A stretch of 37,411 nt of DNA from Pontibacter chinhatensis (GTDB lineage Bacteria > Bacteroidota > Bacteroidia > Cytophagales > Hymenobacteraceae): the NCBI RefSeq assembly GCF_900113285.1, contig NZ_FOOT01000014.1:1-37411 (forward strand), written 5' to 3'. The position numbers were made by a program, and so were the translations under genes. This document shows positions 16,877 to 25,792 of this stretch, one piece after another. Each line of letters begins with the position of its first letter. The stretch's first letter is position 1. The notes beneath the pieces are model-generated. The model did not search any database, had not been told where the DNA came from, and saw only the letters and a program-made list of their open reading frames with translations.

Positions 16877-17953
16877 TTAGTTGCGGTTTAACGCGTTCAG
16901 GTCTTCGAAAGCCTCTTTCAGACGCGCGATAAACGTCTTCTCGCCTTCACGCAGCCAAACACGCGGGTCGTAGTATTTCTTGTTCGGTGAGTCTGCACCT
17001 TCGGGGTTGCCCAGCTGTCCTTGCAGGTAAGCCTTCTTGTCCTCGTAGTAGTTGCGCACACCATCCCAGAAAGCCCACTGCATGTCTGTGTCGATGTTCA
17101 TTTTGATAGCGCCATACTCAATGGCCTCTGTGATTTTCGCTTTCTCGGAGCCGGAGCCACCATGGAACACGAAGTTCACCGGGTTAGGGCCTGTTCCGAA
17201 CTTTTGCTGGATGTGGTCCTGGGAGTTTTTCAGGATTTCCGGGCGAAGCTCCACATTGCCTGGCTTGTACACGCCATGCACGTTGCCAAAGGCGGCAGCA
17301 ATGGTGAAGCGGGAGCTAACCTTGTTCAGTTCTTCGTAGGCATAGGCCACTTCGTCTGGCTGGGTATACAGCCTGGAGCTGTCTACGTCTGTATTGTCCA
17401 CGCCATCTTCCTCGCCACCGGTTACACCCAGCTCAATCTCTACGGTCATGCCCAAGCGATCCATGCGCTTGAGGTAGCTGGCGCAGGTCTCAATGTTTTC
17501 TTTGATTTCTTCTTCAGACAGGTCGAGCATGTGCGAGCTGTAAAGCGGCTTGCCGTGCTGCTCGAAATATTTCTCACCGGCATCCAGCAGGCCGTCTATC
17601 CAAGGAAGAAGTTTTTTGGCAGCGTGGTCGGTGTGCAGCACAACCGGAACGCCATAGGCCTCAGCCATCAGGTGCACGTGCTGGGCACCGGAAACAGCGC
17701 CGGCAATCGCGGCTTTCTGGTCATCGTTGCTCAGGCCTTTGCCAGCGAAAAACTGCGCACCGCCGTGCGAGAACTGGATGATAACAGGGGAGTTTACAGC
17801 CTTGGCTGTTTCCAGCACTGCGTTAATAGAGCTCGTGTTGATAACGTTAACTGCTGGCAGCGCAAAGTTATTTTCGTTGGCATACTTAAACAGCTCTGTT
17901 ACCTCATCGCCGTAAAGCACCCCCGCTCTGAATCTTGTTTTTGTTTCGTTCAC
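16877..17953 (-). CDS. fbaA: Class II fructose-bisphosphate aldolase
   Basis: A 358-residue cytosolic zinc enzyme that cleaves fructose-1,6-bisphosphate into dihydroxyacetone phosphate and glyceraldehyde-3-phosphate. The motif LHTDHAAK holds Asp109 and the zinc ligand His110, matching E. coli FbaA numbering. Also present are VTGGEEDGV, the second zinc region AFGNVHGVYKPGN and the phosphate loop VFHGGSGS. Length is that of class IIA. The start is GTG at 17953: codons upstream in frame contain no ATG and the conserved FRAGVLYGDEV follows immediately. An inverted pair of AAGTATA motifs lies 42-62 bases upstream. Confidence 0.97.
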   Translation of the reverse strand: MNETKTRFRAGVLYGDEVTELFKYANENNFALPAVNVINTSSINAVLETAKAVNSPVIIQFSHGGAQFFAGKGLSNDDQKAAIAGAVSGAQHVHLMAEAYGVPVVLHTDHAAKKLLPWIDGLLDAGEKYFEQHGKPLYSSHMLDLSEEEIKENIETCASYLKRMDRLGMTVEIELGVTGGEEDGVDNTDVDSSRLYTQPDEVAYAYEELNKVSSRFTIAAAFGNVHGVYKPGNVELRPEILKNSQDHIQQKFGTGPNPVNFVFHGGSGSEKAKITEAIEYGAIKMNIDTDMQWAFWDGVRNYYEDKKAYLQGQLGNPEGADSPNKKYYDPRVWLREGEKTFIARLKEAFEDLNALNRN

Positions 17954-17994
17954 AGAATTATTCTTTAAATTGATTTATTTTAATGTGTATCAGA

Positions 17995-18015
17995 AAGTAT
18001 AACTTCTCTATACTT
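17995..18015. promoter_or_regulatory. Inverted AAGTATA/TATACTT pair upstream of fbaA
   Basis: AAGTATA (17995-18001) and TATACTT (18009-18015) form a 7-bp perfect inverted repeat with a 7-base spacer in the probable fbaA promoter region. On the minus strand a TTG lies just upstream of the pair. It could be an operator or simply two copies of the genome motif. Confidence 0.4.
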
Positions 18016-18078
18016 CAAGGTCCTGAATTTAGGAGGCTTTTGCTGTAAATCCAAACCCGGCATGGCTACACTATCAAC

Positions 18079-19584
18079 TTATTCAAATATGAGTACCTTC
18101 TCCTTGTGCTTGCCGCGCATGTGGTTGCGTATGATTTGCTGCACGTCCTTGTTGTCGTTGTAGCGCTGTATGGCTCCTTTAAAATCCTCCAGCGAGCAGG
18201 CCGAGAAGGTATCGTCAATAAAACCGAAGCCCAGGTATGTGCCGTGCTCCACCACCACCACGCTGCGCTCGCCCGGCTCGCGGCCTTTGCCAATCACAAC
18301 GAAGCTGTTGTGCTCGTAGGTAAATGAGTCGATGGCCTCATCCACACGCTTGTTATACTCCTCCGGACTCTCCTTGCCGATGCAGGCACCGCTGCACTGG
18401 TGTACCTGGTAATCAAAGCAGGCGCCGTTGGTCTTGTACAGGTCGCAGAGCTTCTGGCACAGGTAAAACTTGGCCACTTTATGAAACAGGAAGCCTTTGG
18501 CCTTGTAGTGGTTCGAAAGCGCGATGATGGGCGTCATGCTAATGTTTTCGGCCTTGTCTATACTTCCGAAGGTCAGGCGCTTGTAGCCGTCGCTGTCGGT
18601 GTAGGAGAATATGCCGGTGTTAAACACGCTGCGGCGCTGTTGCCGGTTGTACTGAGGCTTCAGGCGCTTTATCTCCGCCGACTCGTAAAGCAGGGCCACC
18701 AGCTCGTTGCCCATCAGCTCGTAGGTAATATCAGCGATGCTGTTCTTGAAATTAAGCGATTTGCGGCTCTTGTAGTCGATGTTGAAGTGCTGGATGATGC
18801 GCTTCTTGATATTTATACTTTTGCCCACGTAAATCACCTCGCCCTGCTCGTTGTGGAAGTAGTACACGCCCGGCACCATGGGCAGCGCGTCAACCTTTTC
18901 TTTCGTGATGGCTGGCGGCAGCAAGGAGGTCTTGATTTCCTGCTTCAGTACCTGCGTGGTATGCTCGGCGGCCATGTTCATGTTGCCGTCCACCACGGGG
19001 CGGTTAATCTTAATGAGCCTGTCGAAAAGTATGGCTGTGGCCTCAGCATCGCCGATGGCGCGGTGGCGCTGGCTGAGCGGAATGTCTATACTTTGGCAGA
19101 GCTTGCCCAGGCTGTAGGAGGGCAGGCCCGGCATCAGCGAGCGGCTCAGGCGAACGGTGCAGAGCGTCTTCCTTTGGAAGGTGAAACCCAGATCGGCAAA
19201 CTCCTTCTTAATAAAGGAATAGTCGAAGCGGACGTTGTGGGCCACAAACACCTTTCCCTCGGTAAACTCCACAATGTCTTTGGCCACCTCGTAAAACTTG
19301 GGCGCGTCTTGCACCATGTCGTCCTTTATGCCGGTGAGCTGCGTGATAAAGAAAGGGATAGGACGCTCCGGGTTAATGAGCGTATGGTACTTGTCTACTA
19401 CTTTCTCCCCGTCGTGTATGAAAATGGCAATCTCGGTGATCTTGTCCTGGTGCGGCTGGCCACCGGTTGTCTCAATATCTACTATGGCGTACAAGTTGCT
19501 TTGGTTTAGGTCGTGTTCATCCGGACCTGAAGCGTTAGCCAGAGGTCCCTGTTCTAAACCAATATTTTTAGTAATCCGTTTCAA
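18079..19584 (-). CDS. DnaQ-type 3'-5' exonuclease fused to a GIY-YIG (UvrC/Cho-like) nuclease
   Basis: A 501-residue cytosolic DNA-repair candidate. The N-terminal DEDDh exonuclease has motif I DIETTGG (residues 36-42), motif II HNVRFDYSF and motif III HRAIGDAEAT. The middle GIY-YIG domain contains GVYYFHNEQGEVIYVGKS and NIKKRIIQHF. At about residues 375-401 is a UvrC-like cysteine cluster whose last three cysteines have UvrC spacing (C-x7-C-x3-C in ACFDYQVHQCSGAC). The UvrC C-terminal RNase H nuclease half is absent. Such fusions are thought to nick and trim DNA lesions. The start is uncertain: no ATG exists, TTG 19584 gives the full length, and TTG 19494 would give a protein starting at YAIVDIETTGG as in many relatives. 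Confidence 0.88.
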   Translation of the reverse strand: MKRITKNIGLEQGPLANASGPDEHDLNQSNLYAIVDIETTGGQPHQDKITEIAIFIHDGEKVVDKYHTLINPERPIPFFITQLTGIKDDMVQDAPKFYEVAKDIVEFTEGKVFVAHNVRFDYSFIKKEFADLGFTFQRKTLCTVRLSRSLMPGLPSYSLGKLCQSIDIPLSQRHRAIGDAEATAILFDRLIKINRPVVDGNMNMAAEHTTQVLKQEIKTSLLPPAITKEKVDALPMVPGVYYFHNEQGEVIYVGKSINIKKRIIQHFNIDYKSRKSLNFKNSIADITYELMGNELVALLYESAEIKRLKPQYNRQQRRSVFNTGIFSYTDSDGYKRLTFGSIDKAENISMTPIIALSNHYKAKGFLFHKVAKFYLCQKLCDLYKTNGACFDYQVHQCSGACIGKESPEEYNKRVDEAIDSFTYEHNSFVVIGKGREPGERSVVVVEHGTYLGFGFIDDTFSACSLEDFKGAIQRYNDNKDVQQIIRNHMRGKHKEKVLIFE

Positions 19585-19626
19585 ATGGCTCTACGTCCTT
19601 TTTCGCTGCAAAAATAGTTAGCACTC

Positions 19627-20766
19627 TTACTTATTCGGGTTTTTCTTGCCGCGCAAAATGCCATTCACCAGCTCGTCGAACCAGCCCCGGACGCGCCCCC
19701 GCCGCTTGGGCTTCACCTCATCAATGTCAGCCAGCAGGAAACCAAAAGGCTGCAGCGGCTCATACACGTCAAAGATCACCTTCATCATGGCAATAATCGG
19801 GATGGAGAGAATCATGCCGGCCGCGCCCCATACCTCGCCGCCCACTAGCAGGGCCAGTATGGCCGCAAACGGGTTCAGGCTCACCTTGGAGCCCACCACA
19901 AACGGCGTGATAAAATTGCCCTCCAGGAACTGCACAAACATAAACACCAGCACCACCAGCACCGCGTCGAGCAGCTCGCCGGTAGTGGCCAAGGTAAACA
20001 GGGCGGGAATGGAGGCGCCGATAAGGATACCGATATAGGGAATGATCGTCAGGATAGAGGCAAACACGCCGAAGAACACGGCATACTTCACGCCAAGTAT
20101 AAGCAGGCCCGCCGAGTTCAGCAGCGCCACCACCACAATCACAATCATCAGCCCCGAGATATAGCTCTGCACCACATGCTGTATGTCGATGATCGTCTGG
20201 ATAACCCCGCTGCGCCTATCCTTGGCCACAAACTTGAACATGAACTGCTCCAGATGGTCGCGGTAGTATAGCAGCAGGAACACAAAAATTGGCACCAGGG
20301 TCAGGATGGTCAGGGCGCCTGTGGTGATGGAAATAGTACTCCCCAGGAAGGTGGTAGTTAGTTCCTGCAGTCCCCCAATGGTGTTCTGGATTAGCTGTGA
20401 CTTATCGGGAGGCACGATGCCGAAATTCTGATAAACAAAATCCTGCCCCTTGGTAATCAGCTTCTGCATGTTCTTGCTGATAGACTCCAACTCAGAGGTA
20501 AGGCTGACCAACTGCATCGACAGGAACCACACAATCAGGCCAAGTATGAGTATGACCATGGTGATGCTGGCAAGTATGGCCAGCGGCCTCGGGAAGCGCA
20601 GCTTGTTTTCCAGGTCGCGGTTGAGGGGCAGGAGCAGCAGGGCGAAAAGCAGGCCGAAAGCCAGCGGCATGAGCACAGCCTTAAACTGCTGCAGGGTATA
20701 GATAAGCAGGGCCAGGCCCAGAAGTATAACCGTGTATTTAAAGTATCCGGGTAGTTTGATTTCCAT
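19627..20766 (-). CDS. AI-2E family transporter (PerM/YdiK-like membrane protein)
   Basis: A 379-residue inner-membrane protein with about eight hydrophobic segments: two near the N-terminus, one at about 65-90, and a cluster from about 155 to 340. The family pattern is clear: FGLLFALLLLPL, IPYIGILIGASIP, FLEGNFITPFVVGSKVSLNPF and WGAAGMILSIPIIAMMKVIFD. The family includes exporters and Na+/H+ antiporters, so autoinducer-2 transport should not be assumed. The C-terminal tail is strongly basic (KPKRRGRVRGW and KKNPNK). ATG at 20766 is natural. It lies 42 bases beyond the end of the exonuclease gene's leader and may be transcribed with it. Confidence 0.93.
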   Translation of the reverse strand: MEIKLPGYFKYTVILLGLALLIYTLQQFKAVLMPLAFGLLFALLLLPLNRDLENKLRFPRPLAILASITMVILILGLIVWFLSMQLVSLTSELESISKNMQKLITKGQDFVYQNFGIVPPDKSQLIQNTIGGLQELTTTFLGSTISITTGALTILTLVPIFVFLLLYYRDHLEQFMFKFVAKDRRSGVIQTIIDIQHVVQSYISGLMIVIVVVALLNSAGLLILGVKYAVFFGVFASILTIIPYIGILIGASIPALFTLATTGELLDAVLVVLVFMFVQFLEGNFITPFVVGSKVSLNPFAAILALLVGGEVWGAAGMILSIPIIAMMKVIFDVYEPLQPFGFLLADIDEVKPKRRGRVRGWFDELVNGILRGKKNPNK

Positions 20767-21121
20767 TTAAAATCTCTCCATAATCATTATAATTTCCCCT
20801 GCCAGCGTCTGCTCATGCCACACCAAAAATAAGCAATTGTTCGGCCATAAAGCATACAAATATAAATATATAAGATTGCTAAAAAAATTGGCCATTAGCA
20901 AGTGTAAATTTATATCATTTAGCTGAACTACACCTTGTTTTTTGCTGTTGAGATAAAGTGCGAGGCTTTTTGAGGATTTAGTTTTAGCTAAGGTGATTAG
21001 CATTGCTCAGAAAAACTCCTTAATTTAGCGTGAGGTAGGAACTTATCAGTTGCGGCATGTCTTCTATATTTTCCTATCTTTCGCATCGATTTTACCAACC
21101 AACTACACTTACGCTTTCAGA
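20767..21121. other. AT-rich divergent intergenic region
   Basis: A 355-base region between the divergent AI-2E and parE genes. On the minus strand, TATATTTG (plus positions 20857-20864) is a plausible -7 element for the permease gene. On the plus strand, TAATTTAG at 21021-21028 is a plausible -7 element for parE. A minus-strand open frame here is low-complexity and unlike a gene. It contains no AAGTATA motif. Confidence 0.5.
21021..21028 (+). promoter_or_regulatory. Putative -7 element of the parE-parC operon
   Basis: TAATTTAG matches TAnnTTTG at all but one position. The surrounding 12 bases CTTAATTTAGCG recur exactly before the TPR lipoprotein gene (26698-26709), which supports a shared promoter type. 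Confidence 0.4.
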
Positions 21122-22984
21122 ATGGCAGAGTTAGAGCACAATTACGACGAAGACAGCATACGCTCCCTTGAACCCCGTGAGCACATCCGGCTGCGCCCTG
21201 GTATGTACATCGGCAAACTCGGCGACGGCTCCTCGGCAGACGACGGTATTTACATTTTGGTGAAGGAGGTAATCGACAACTCCATCGACGAGCACGTGAT
21301 GGGGTTTGGCAAGACCATTGAGGTAAAAATCTCCGACCACAAGGTGCAGGTACGCGACTACGGCCGTGGCATTCCGCTGGGCAAGGTGATCGACTGCGTA
21401 AGCAAGATCAACACCGGCGGTAAATACGACAGCAAGGCCTTCCAGAAATCAGTTGGTCTGAACGGTGTGGGTACCAAGGCGGTGAATGCCCTCTCCAGTT
21501 ATTTCCGCATCCAGTCGGTGCGCGATGGTAAGATGAAGGCAGCGGAGTTTGAGCGCGGCGTGCTGGTGGAGGACCTGGAGGTACAGGAAACCACGCAGCG
21601 TAACGGTACGCTCACCACGTTTACCCCGGACGACACGATTTTCAAGAACTTCCAGTTCAACCCGGATTACCTGGAGAACCAAATCTGGAACTATGTATAC
21701 CTGAACGCGGGGTTAACCATCAACTTTAACGGCAAGAAATTCTACTCCGAGAACGGTTTGCTGGACCTGCTCCGCAACAAGGCCGATGAGGAGAGCATGC
21801 GCTACCCGATCATCCACCTGAAAGGCGAGGACATCGAGCTGGCCATGACCCACGGTAACGAGTATGGCGAGGAGTACTACTCCTTCGTGAACGGCCAGTA
21901 CACGACCATGGGCGGTACGCACCTGGCGGCTTTCCGCGAGGCGGTGGTGCGCACGGTGCGCGATTTCTATAAAAAAGACTACGACGCGACCGATATCCGC
22001 GGTTCCATCATTGGGGCTATCTCGATACGGGTGCAGGAGCCGGTGTTTGAGTCGCAGACCAAGACCAAGCTGGGCTCTATTGAAATGGGGCCGGACGGAC
22101 CCGCTGTGCGTGCCTACATCAACGATTTTGTAAAGGAGCACCTCGATAACTACCTGCACAAAAACCCTGAGACGGCCGAGGCGCTGCGCAAGCGCATTGA
22201 GCAGAGCGAGCGCGAGCGCAAGGACATGGCCGGCGTGAAGAAACTGGCCAATCAGCGCGCCAAAAAAGCCAACCTGCACAACCGCAAACTGCGCGACTGC
22301 CGCCTGCACTTCAACGAGGACAAGCATGAGAATGCGGCTGTTTCCACGCTGTTCATTACGGAGGGTGACTCGGCCAGCGGTTCCATCACCAAATCTCGCA
22401 ACGTGGATACGGAGGCCGTTTTTAGTTTGCGCGGTAAGCCACTCAACTGCTTTGGCCTCAAAAAGAAAGTGGTGTACGAGAACGAGGAGTTTAACCTGCT
22501 GCAGCACGCCCTGAACATTGAGGAAGGACTGGAAGGTCTGCGCTACAACCGTGTCGTAATCGCGACTGACGCGGACGTGGACGGCATGCACATCCGCCTG
22601 CTGATGCTTACCTTCTTCCTGCAGTTCTTCCCGGACCTGGTGCGGAATGGCCACGTGTACATTCTGGAAACGCCGCTTTTCCGGGTGCGCAACAAGAAGG
22701 AGACCATCTATTGCTATAACGAAACCGAGAAGCAGGAAGCGATACAGAAATTAGGCAGAAACCCTGAAATCACCCGCTTCAAAGGTCTAGGGGAGATCTC
22801 TCCCGACGAGTTTGGCAAGTTTATTGGCGAGAACATCAAGCTCAAGCCAGTTATCCTGCAGAAGGACACCACCATACAGAAGATGCTGAGCTACTACATG
22901 GGCAAAAACACACCTGACCGTCAGCAGTTCATCATTGATAACCTGAAGATAGAAAAAGATATAGTAGAGGAAGTTTATGCATAA
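21122..22984 (+). CDS. parE: DNA topoisomerase IV subunit B (GyrB/ParE family)
   Basis: A 620-residue cytosolic ATPase subunit of a type IIA topoisomerase. The GHKL ATPase domain comes first (EVIDNSIDEHVMG for Mg-ATP, then DYGRGIP and GLNGVGTKAVNALS), followed by the transducer domain. The TOPRIM domain has TEGDSASGS at about residue 412 and ATDADVDGMHIR at about 481. The length and the pairing with the next gene favour ParE rather than GyrB. I chose ATG 21122 (MAELEHNYDEDSIRSLEPREH); a TTG at 21050 would add 24 residues resembling a spurious signal sequence. The stop overlaps the parC start by 8 bases, implying translational coupling and equal subunit supply. Confidence 0.93.
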   Translation: MAELEHNYDEDSIRSLEPREHIRLRPGMYIGKLGDGSSADDGIYILVKEVIDNSIDEHVMGFGKTIEVKISDHKVQVRDYGRGIPLGKVIDCVSKINTGGKYDSKAFQKSVGLNGVGTKAVNALSSYFRIQSVRDGKMKAAEFERGVLVEDLEVQETTQRNGTLTTFTPDDTIFKNFQFNPDYLENQIWNYVYLNAGLTINFNGKKFYSENGLLDLLRNKADEESMRYPIIHLKGEDIELAMTHGNEYGEEYYSFVNGQYTTMGGTHLAAFREAVVRTVRDFYKKDYDATDIRGSIIGAISIRVQEPVFESQTKTKLGSIEMGPDGPAVRAYINDFVKEHLDNYLHKNPETAEALRKRIEQSERERKDMAGVKKLANQRAKKANLHNRKLRDCRLHFNEDKHENAAVSTLFITEGDSASGSITKSRNVDTEAVFSLRGKPLNCFGLKKKVVYENEEFNLLQHALNIEEGLEGLRYNRVVIATDADVDGMHIRLLMLTFFLQFFPDLVRNGHVYILETPLFRVRNKKETIYCYNETEKQEAIQKLGRNPEITRFKGLGEISPDEFGKFIGENIKLKPVILQKDTTIQKMLSYYMGKNTPDRQQFIIDNLKIEKDIVEEVYA

Positions 22985-25727
22985 CGACGAGTTGAACAAC
23001 GAAGAGCTGAACGAAAACGAAGCACTGGAGGTAGAGTTTACAGACGGAGGGGACGAGATTATCCATAACGTAACCCCTGTGTCCGGTCTCTATGAAAACT
23101 GGTTCCTCGACTATGCTTCTTATGTAATTCTGGAGCGTGCGGTACCAGCCATTGAGGACGGCCTGAAGCCGGTGCAGCGCCGCATCCTGCATGCCATGCG
23201 TGAGATGGACGACGGCCGCTTTAATAAAGTGGCGAACGTTATCGGCCAGACCATGCAGTACCACCCGCACGGCGATGCCTCTATCGGCGACGCTATTGTG
23301 AACCTGGGCCAGAAAGACCTGTTGATAGAAACGCAGGGTAACTGGGGGGATGTGCGCACGGGCGACAGCGCGGCAGCGGCCCGTTACATTGAGGCGCGCC
23401 TCTCTAAGTTTGCGCTGGATGTGGTGTTTAACCCGCAGACCACGCAGTGGCAGCTGAGCTATGACGGCCGTAAAAATGAGCCGGTCACCCTGCCGGTGAA
23501 GTTCCCGCTGCTGCTGGCGCAGGGTGTGGAGGGTATTGCCGTTGGTTTGTCTACGAAGATTATGCCGCACAACTTCAAGGAGCTCATCAAAGGCTCTATT
23601 GATGTGCTGAAGGGCCGTAGCACCACGCTGTTGCCAGACTTCCCGACTGGCGGGCAGGTGGACGTGACCAACTATAACGGCGGTCAGCGCGGCGGAAGAA
23701 TCCGTGTGCGCGCCACCATCGAGAAGGTTGACAAGACGATGCTCATCATCCGCGACGTGCCGTATGGCACTACGACCACCGGACTGATGGAGTCGATCGT
23801 GAAGGCGAGCGAGAACAACAAGATCAAGATAAAGAAGGTAGTGGACAACACCGCCGCCGAGGTAGAGATACAAGTGCACCTGCCAACCGGGGTTTCGCCG
23901 GACCTGACGATGGACGCCCTCTATGCCTTTACCGACTGCGAGGTGTCTATCTCTCCGAATGCCTGCGTGATCATTGACGACAAGCCGCACTTCCTGGATG
24001 TTAACGAGCTGCTGCGCATTTCTACCTTTAAAACGGTAGACCTGCTGAAGCGTGAGCTGGAGATACGCAAAGGGGAGCTGGAGGACAAGTGGCACTACTC
24101 TTCCCTGGAGAAGATCTTCATTGAGAACCGCATCTACCGCGACATTGAGGAGTGTGAGACCTGGGAAGCCGTGCTGAACGCCATTGACACCGGGCTCGAT
24201 CCGTTTAAGCACCTGTTGCGCCGCGAGGTATCGGAAGAGGATATCGTTCGCCTGACCGAAATAAAGATCAAGCGCATCTCCAAGTATGACTCCTTCAAAG
24301 CGGACGAGTACATTAGGAAGCTGGAGGAGGAGATGGCTGAGGTGGACGATAACCTGGCGAACCTGATCCGCTACGCTATTTCATACTTTGAGGGGCTGCT
24401 GAAAAAGTATGGACAGGGCAAAGACCGCCGCACACAGGTAAAAACCTTCGACGTGATCAACGCGCAGAACGTGGCCATTGCCAACCAAAAGCTGTACATG
24501 AACGCCAAGGACGGCTTCATCGGAACAGGCCTGCGCAAAGACGAGTTTGTATGCGACTGCTCCGATATGGACGACATCATTGTGTTCCGTAAGGATGGTA
24601 AGTTCACCGTAACCAAGGTGGCGGAGAAAACCTTTGTGGGCAAGGACATTATACTTGCCGGTGTGTACAACAAGAACGACGAGCACATGGTGTACAACAT
24701 GATTTACCTCGATGGTAAGTCGGGCGTCTCCTATGCCAAGCGTTTCTCGGTGAAGTCCGTTACCCGCGACAAGGAGTATGACCTGACCAAGGGCAACAAG
24801 GGTTCTAAAGTGCATTACCTCACGGCCAACCCTAACTCCGAGTCGGAGGTGGTGACTGTTTCTTTAGCACCGAGCGCGACGGCCCGCAACAAGGTGTTCG
24901 ACTTTGACTTTGCAGAGCTGATGATTAAAGGCAAAGGCTCTAACGGCAATATCGTAACGAAGTACCCGGTGAAGAAGGTGGTACAGAAGAGTCTGGGCGA
25001 ATCTACCCTGGGTGGACGCGAGATATACTACGATGAGGTAATCGGGCGTTTAAACACCGAAGGACGCGGGCGCTACCTGGGCTCGTTCAACACCGACGAT
25101 TCTATACTTGCTGTGTATGAAGATGGAACGTATGAGCTGACCTCCTTTGACCTGGCCAACCACTACACGGTGGAGAAGCTGAAGGTGCTGCAGAAGTTTG
25201 ATCCGGAACTGGTTATTTCAGCCATTTATTACGAGGGCGAGAACAAAATCTATTACGTGAAGCGTTTCAAGATCGAGACCACTACGATAGGTAAGCGCTT
25301 TGCCTTTATTCCGGAGACGAAAAACTCCAGGTTGGAGGCCGTGTCTACACATCCGCAGCCACTGGCTACCATCAAATTCAAGCGATCCATTCGTGGCGAG
25401 CGCGAAACCGAGAAGCTGCTGCTGAACGAGTTTATTGATGTGAAAGGCTGGAAGGCGCTCGGTAACAAGCTCAACTACTACAAGATTTTTGAGGTGGATG
25501 TGCCTAAGATGCAGGAGGTGGAGCAGCCGGACGAGGACAAGCCAAAAGCCAAAAAAGCGGCAAGAAAAGAGCCGGTAACGTTGCCTGCTGAACTTAAAGA
25601 GCTGGCCGCAGAGGCTGCAAAAGTGAGCGGTGCTCAACCTCTGGAATCTGAAACCGTAGAAATCGATATAGAGGCCAACGAAGCGAAAAAGGCACTGAAG
25701 GAGAAAAAGCAGCTGGATCTTTTCTAG
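22977..25727 (+). CDS. parC: DNA topoisomerase IV subunit A (GyrA/ParC family)
   Basis: A 916-residue breakage-reunion subunit that decatenates daughter chromosomes with ParE. The winged-helix core has LKPVQRRILHAM and YHPHGDASIGDAIVNLGQ, the quinolone-determining region. The catalytic tyrosine is Tyr137 in RYIEARLS. The tower and coiled coil follow. From about residue 500 a degenerate beta-pinwheel domain without a clear GyrA box fits topoisomerase IV rather than gyrase. The last 60 residues are a Lys/Glu/Ala-rich tail ending in KKQLDLF that looks disordered. ATG 22977 overlaps the parE stop. Confidence 0.93.
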   Translation: MHNDELNNEELNENEALEVEFTDGGDEIIHNVTPVSGLYENWFLDYASYVILERAVPAIEDGLKPVQRRILHAMREMDDGRFNKVANVIGQTMQYHPHGDASIGDAIVNLGQKDLLIETQGNWGDVRTGDSAAAARYIEARLSKFALDVVFNPQTTQWQLSYDGRKNEPVTLPVKFPLLLAQGVEGIAVGLSTKIMPHNFKELIKGSIDVLKGRSTTLLPDFPTGGQVDVTNYNGGQRGGRIRVRATIEKVDKTMLIIRDVPYGTTTTGLMESIVKASENNKIKIKKVVDNTAAEVEIQVHLPTGVSPDLTMDALYAFTDCEVSISPNACVIIDDKPHFLDVNELLRISTFKTVDLLKRELEIRKGELEDKWHYSSLEKIFIENRIYRDIEECETWEAVLNAIDTGLDPFKHLLRREVSEEDIVRLTEIKIKRISKYDSFKADEYIRKLEEEMAEVDDNLANLIRYAISYFEGLLKKYGQGKDRRTQVKTFDVINAQNVAIANQKLYMNAKDGFIGTGLRKDEFVCDCSDMDDIIVFRKDGKFTVTKVAEKTFVGKDIILAGVYNKNDEHMVYNMIYLDGKSGVSYAKRFSVKSVTRDKEYDLTKGNKGSKVHYLTANPNSESEVVTVSLAPSATARNKVFDFDFAELMIKGKGSNGNIVTKYPVKKVVQKSLGESTLGGREIYYDEVIGRLNTEGRGRYLGSFNTDDSILAVYEDGTYELTSFDLANHYTVEKLKVLQKFDPELVISAIYYEGENKIYYVKRFKIETTTIGKRFAFIPETKNSRLEAVSTHPQPLATIKFKRSIRGERETEKLLLNEFIDVKGWKALGNKLNYYKIFEVDVPKMQEVEQPDEDKPKAKKAARKEPVTLPAELKELAAEAAKVSGAQPLESETVEIDIEANEAKKALKEKKQLDLF

Positions 25728-25792
25728 ATTTTCTCTCCCAGGCCTTGCTTAAGTCGCTCGTGCTTGGTAGTTTACAGGAGAGAAATTGCTTT

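Noticed and set aside
20767..21003. 78-residue minus-strand open frame directly upstream of the AI-2E gene
   Set aside because: Low-complexity AT-rich sequence with a probable promoter inside it, and no gene-like composition or known domain.
21050..21121. N-terminal extension of parE from TTG, which looks like a signal peptide
   Set aside because: ParE is cytosolic, the extension is not part of the family, and ATG 21122 gives the conserved MAELEHNYDED start.
23240..23300. Quinolone-resistance mutation in parC (Ala where E. coli GyrA has Ser83)
   Set aside because: The GDASIGD form is, as far as I recall, ordinary for Bacteroidota ParC, so it is not evidence of acquired resistance.
25745..25792. 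TTG start for the exported TPR protein
   Set aside because: It would place 16 extra residues before a clear signal peptide that begins at ATG 25793.
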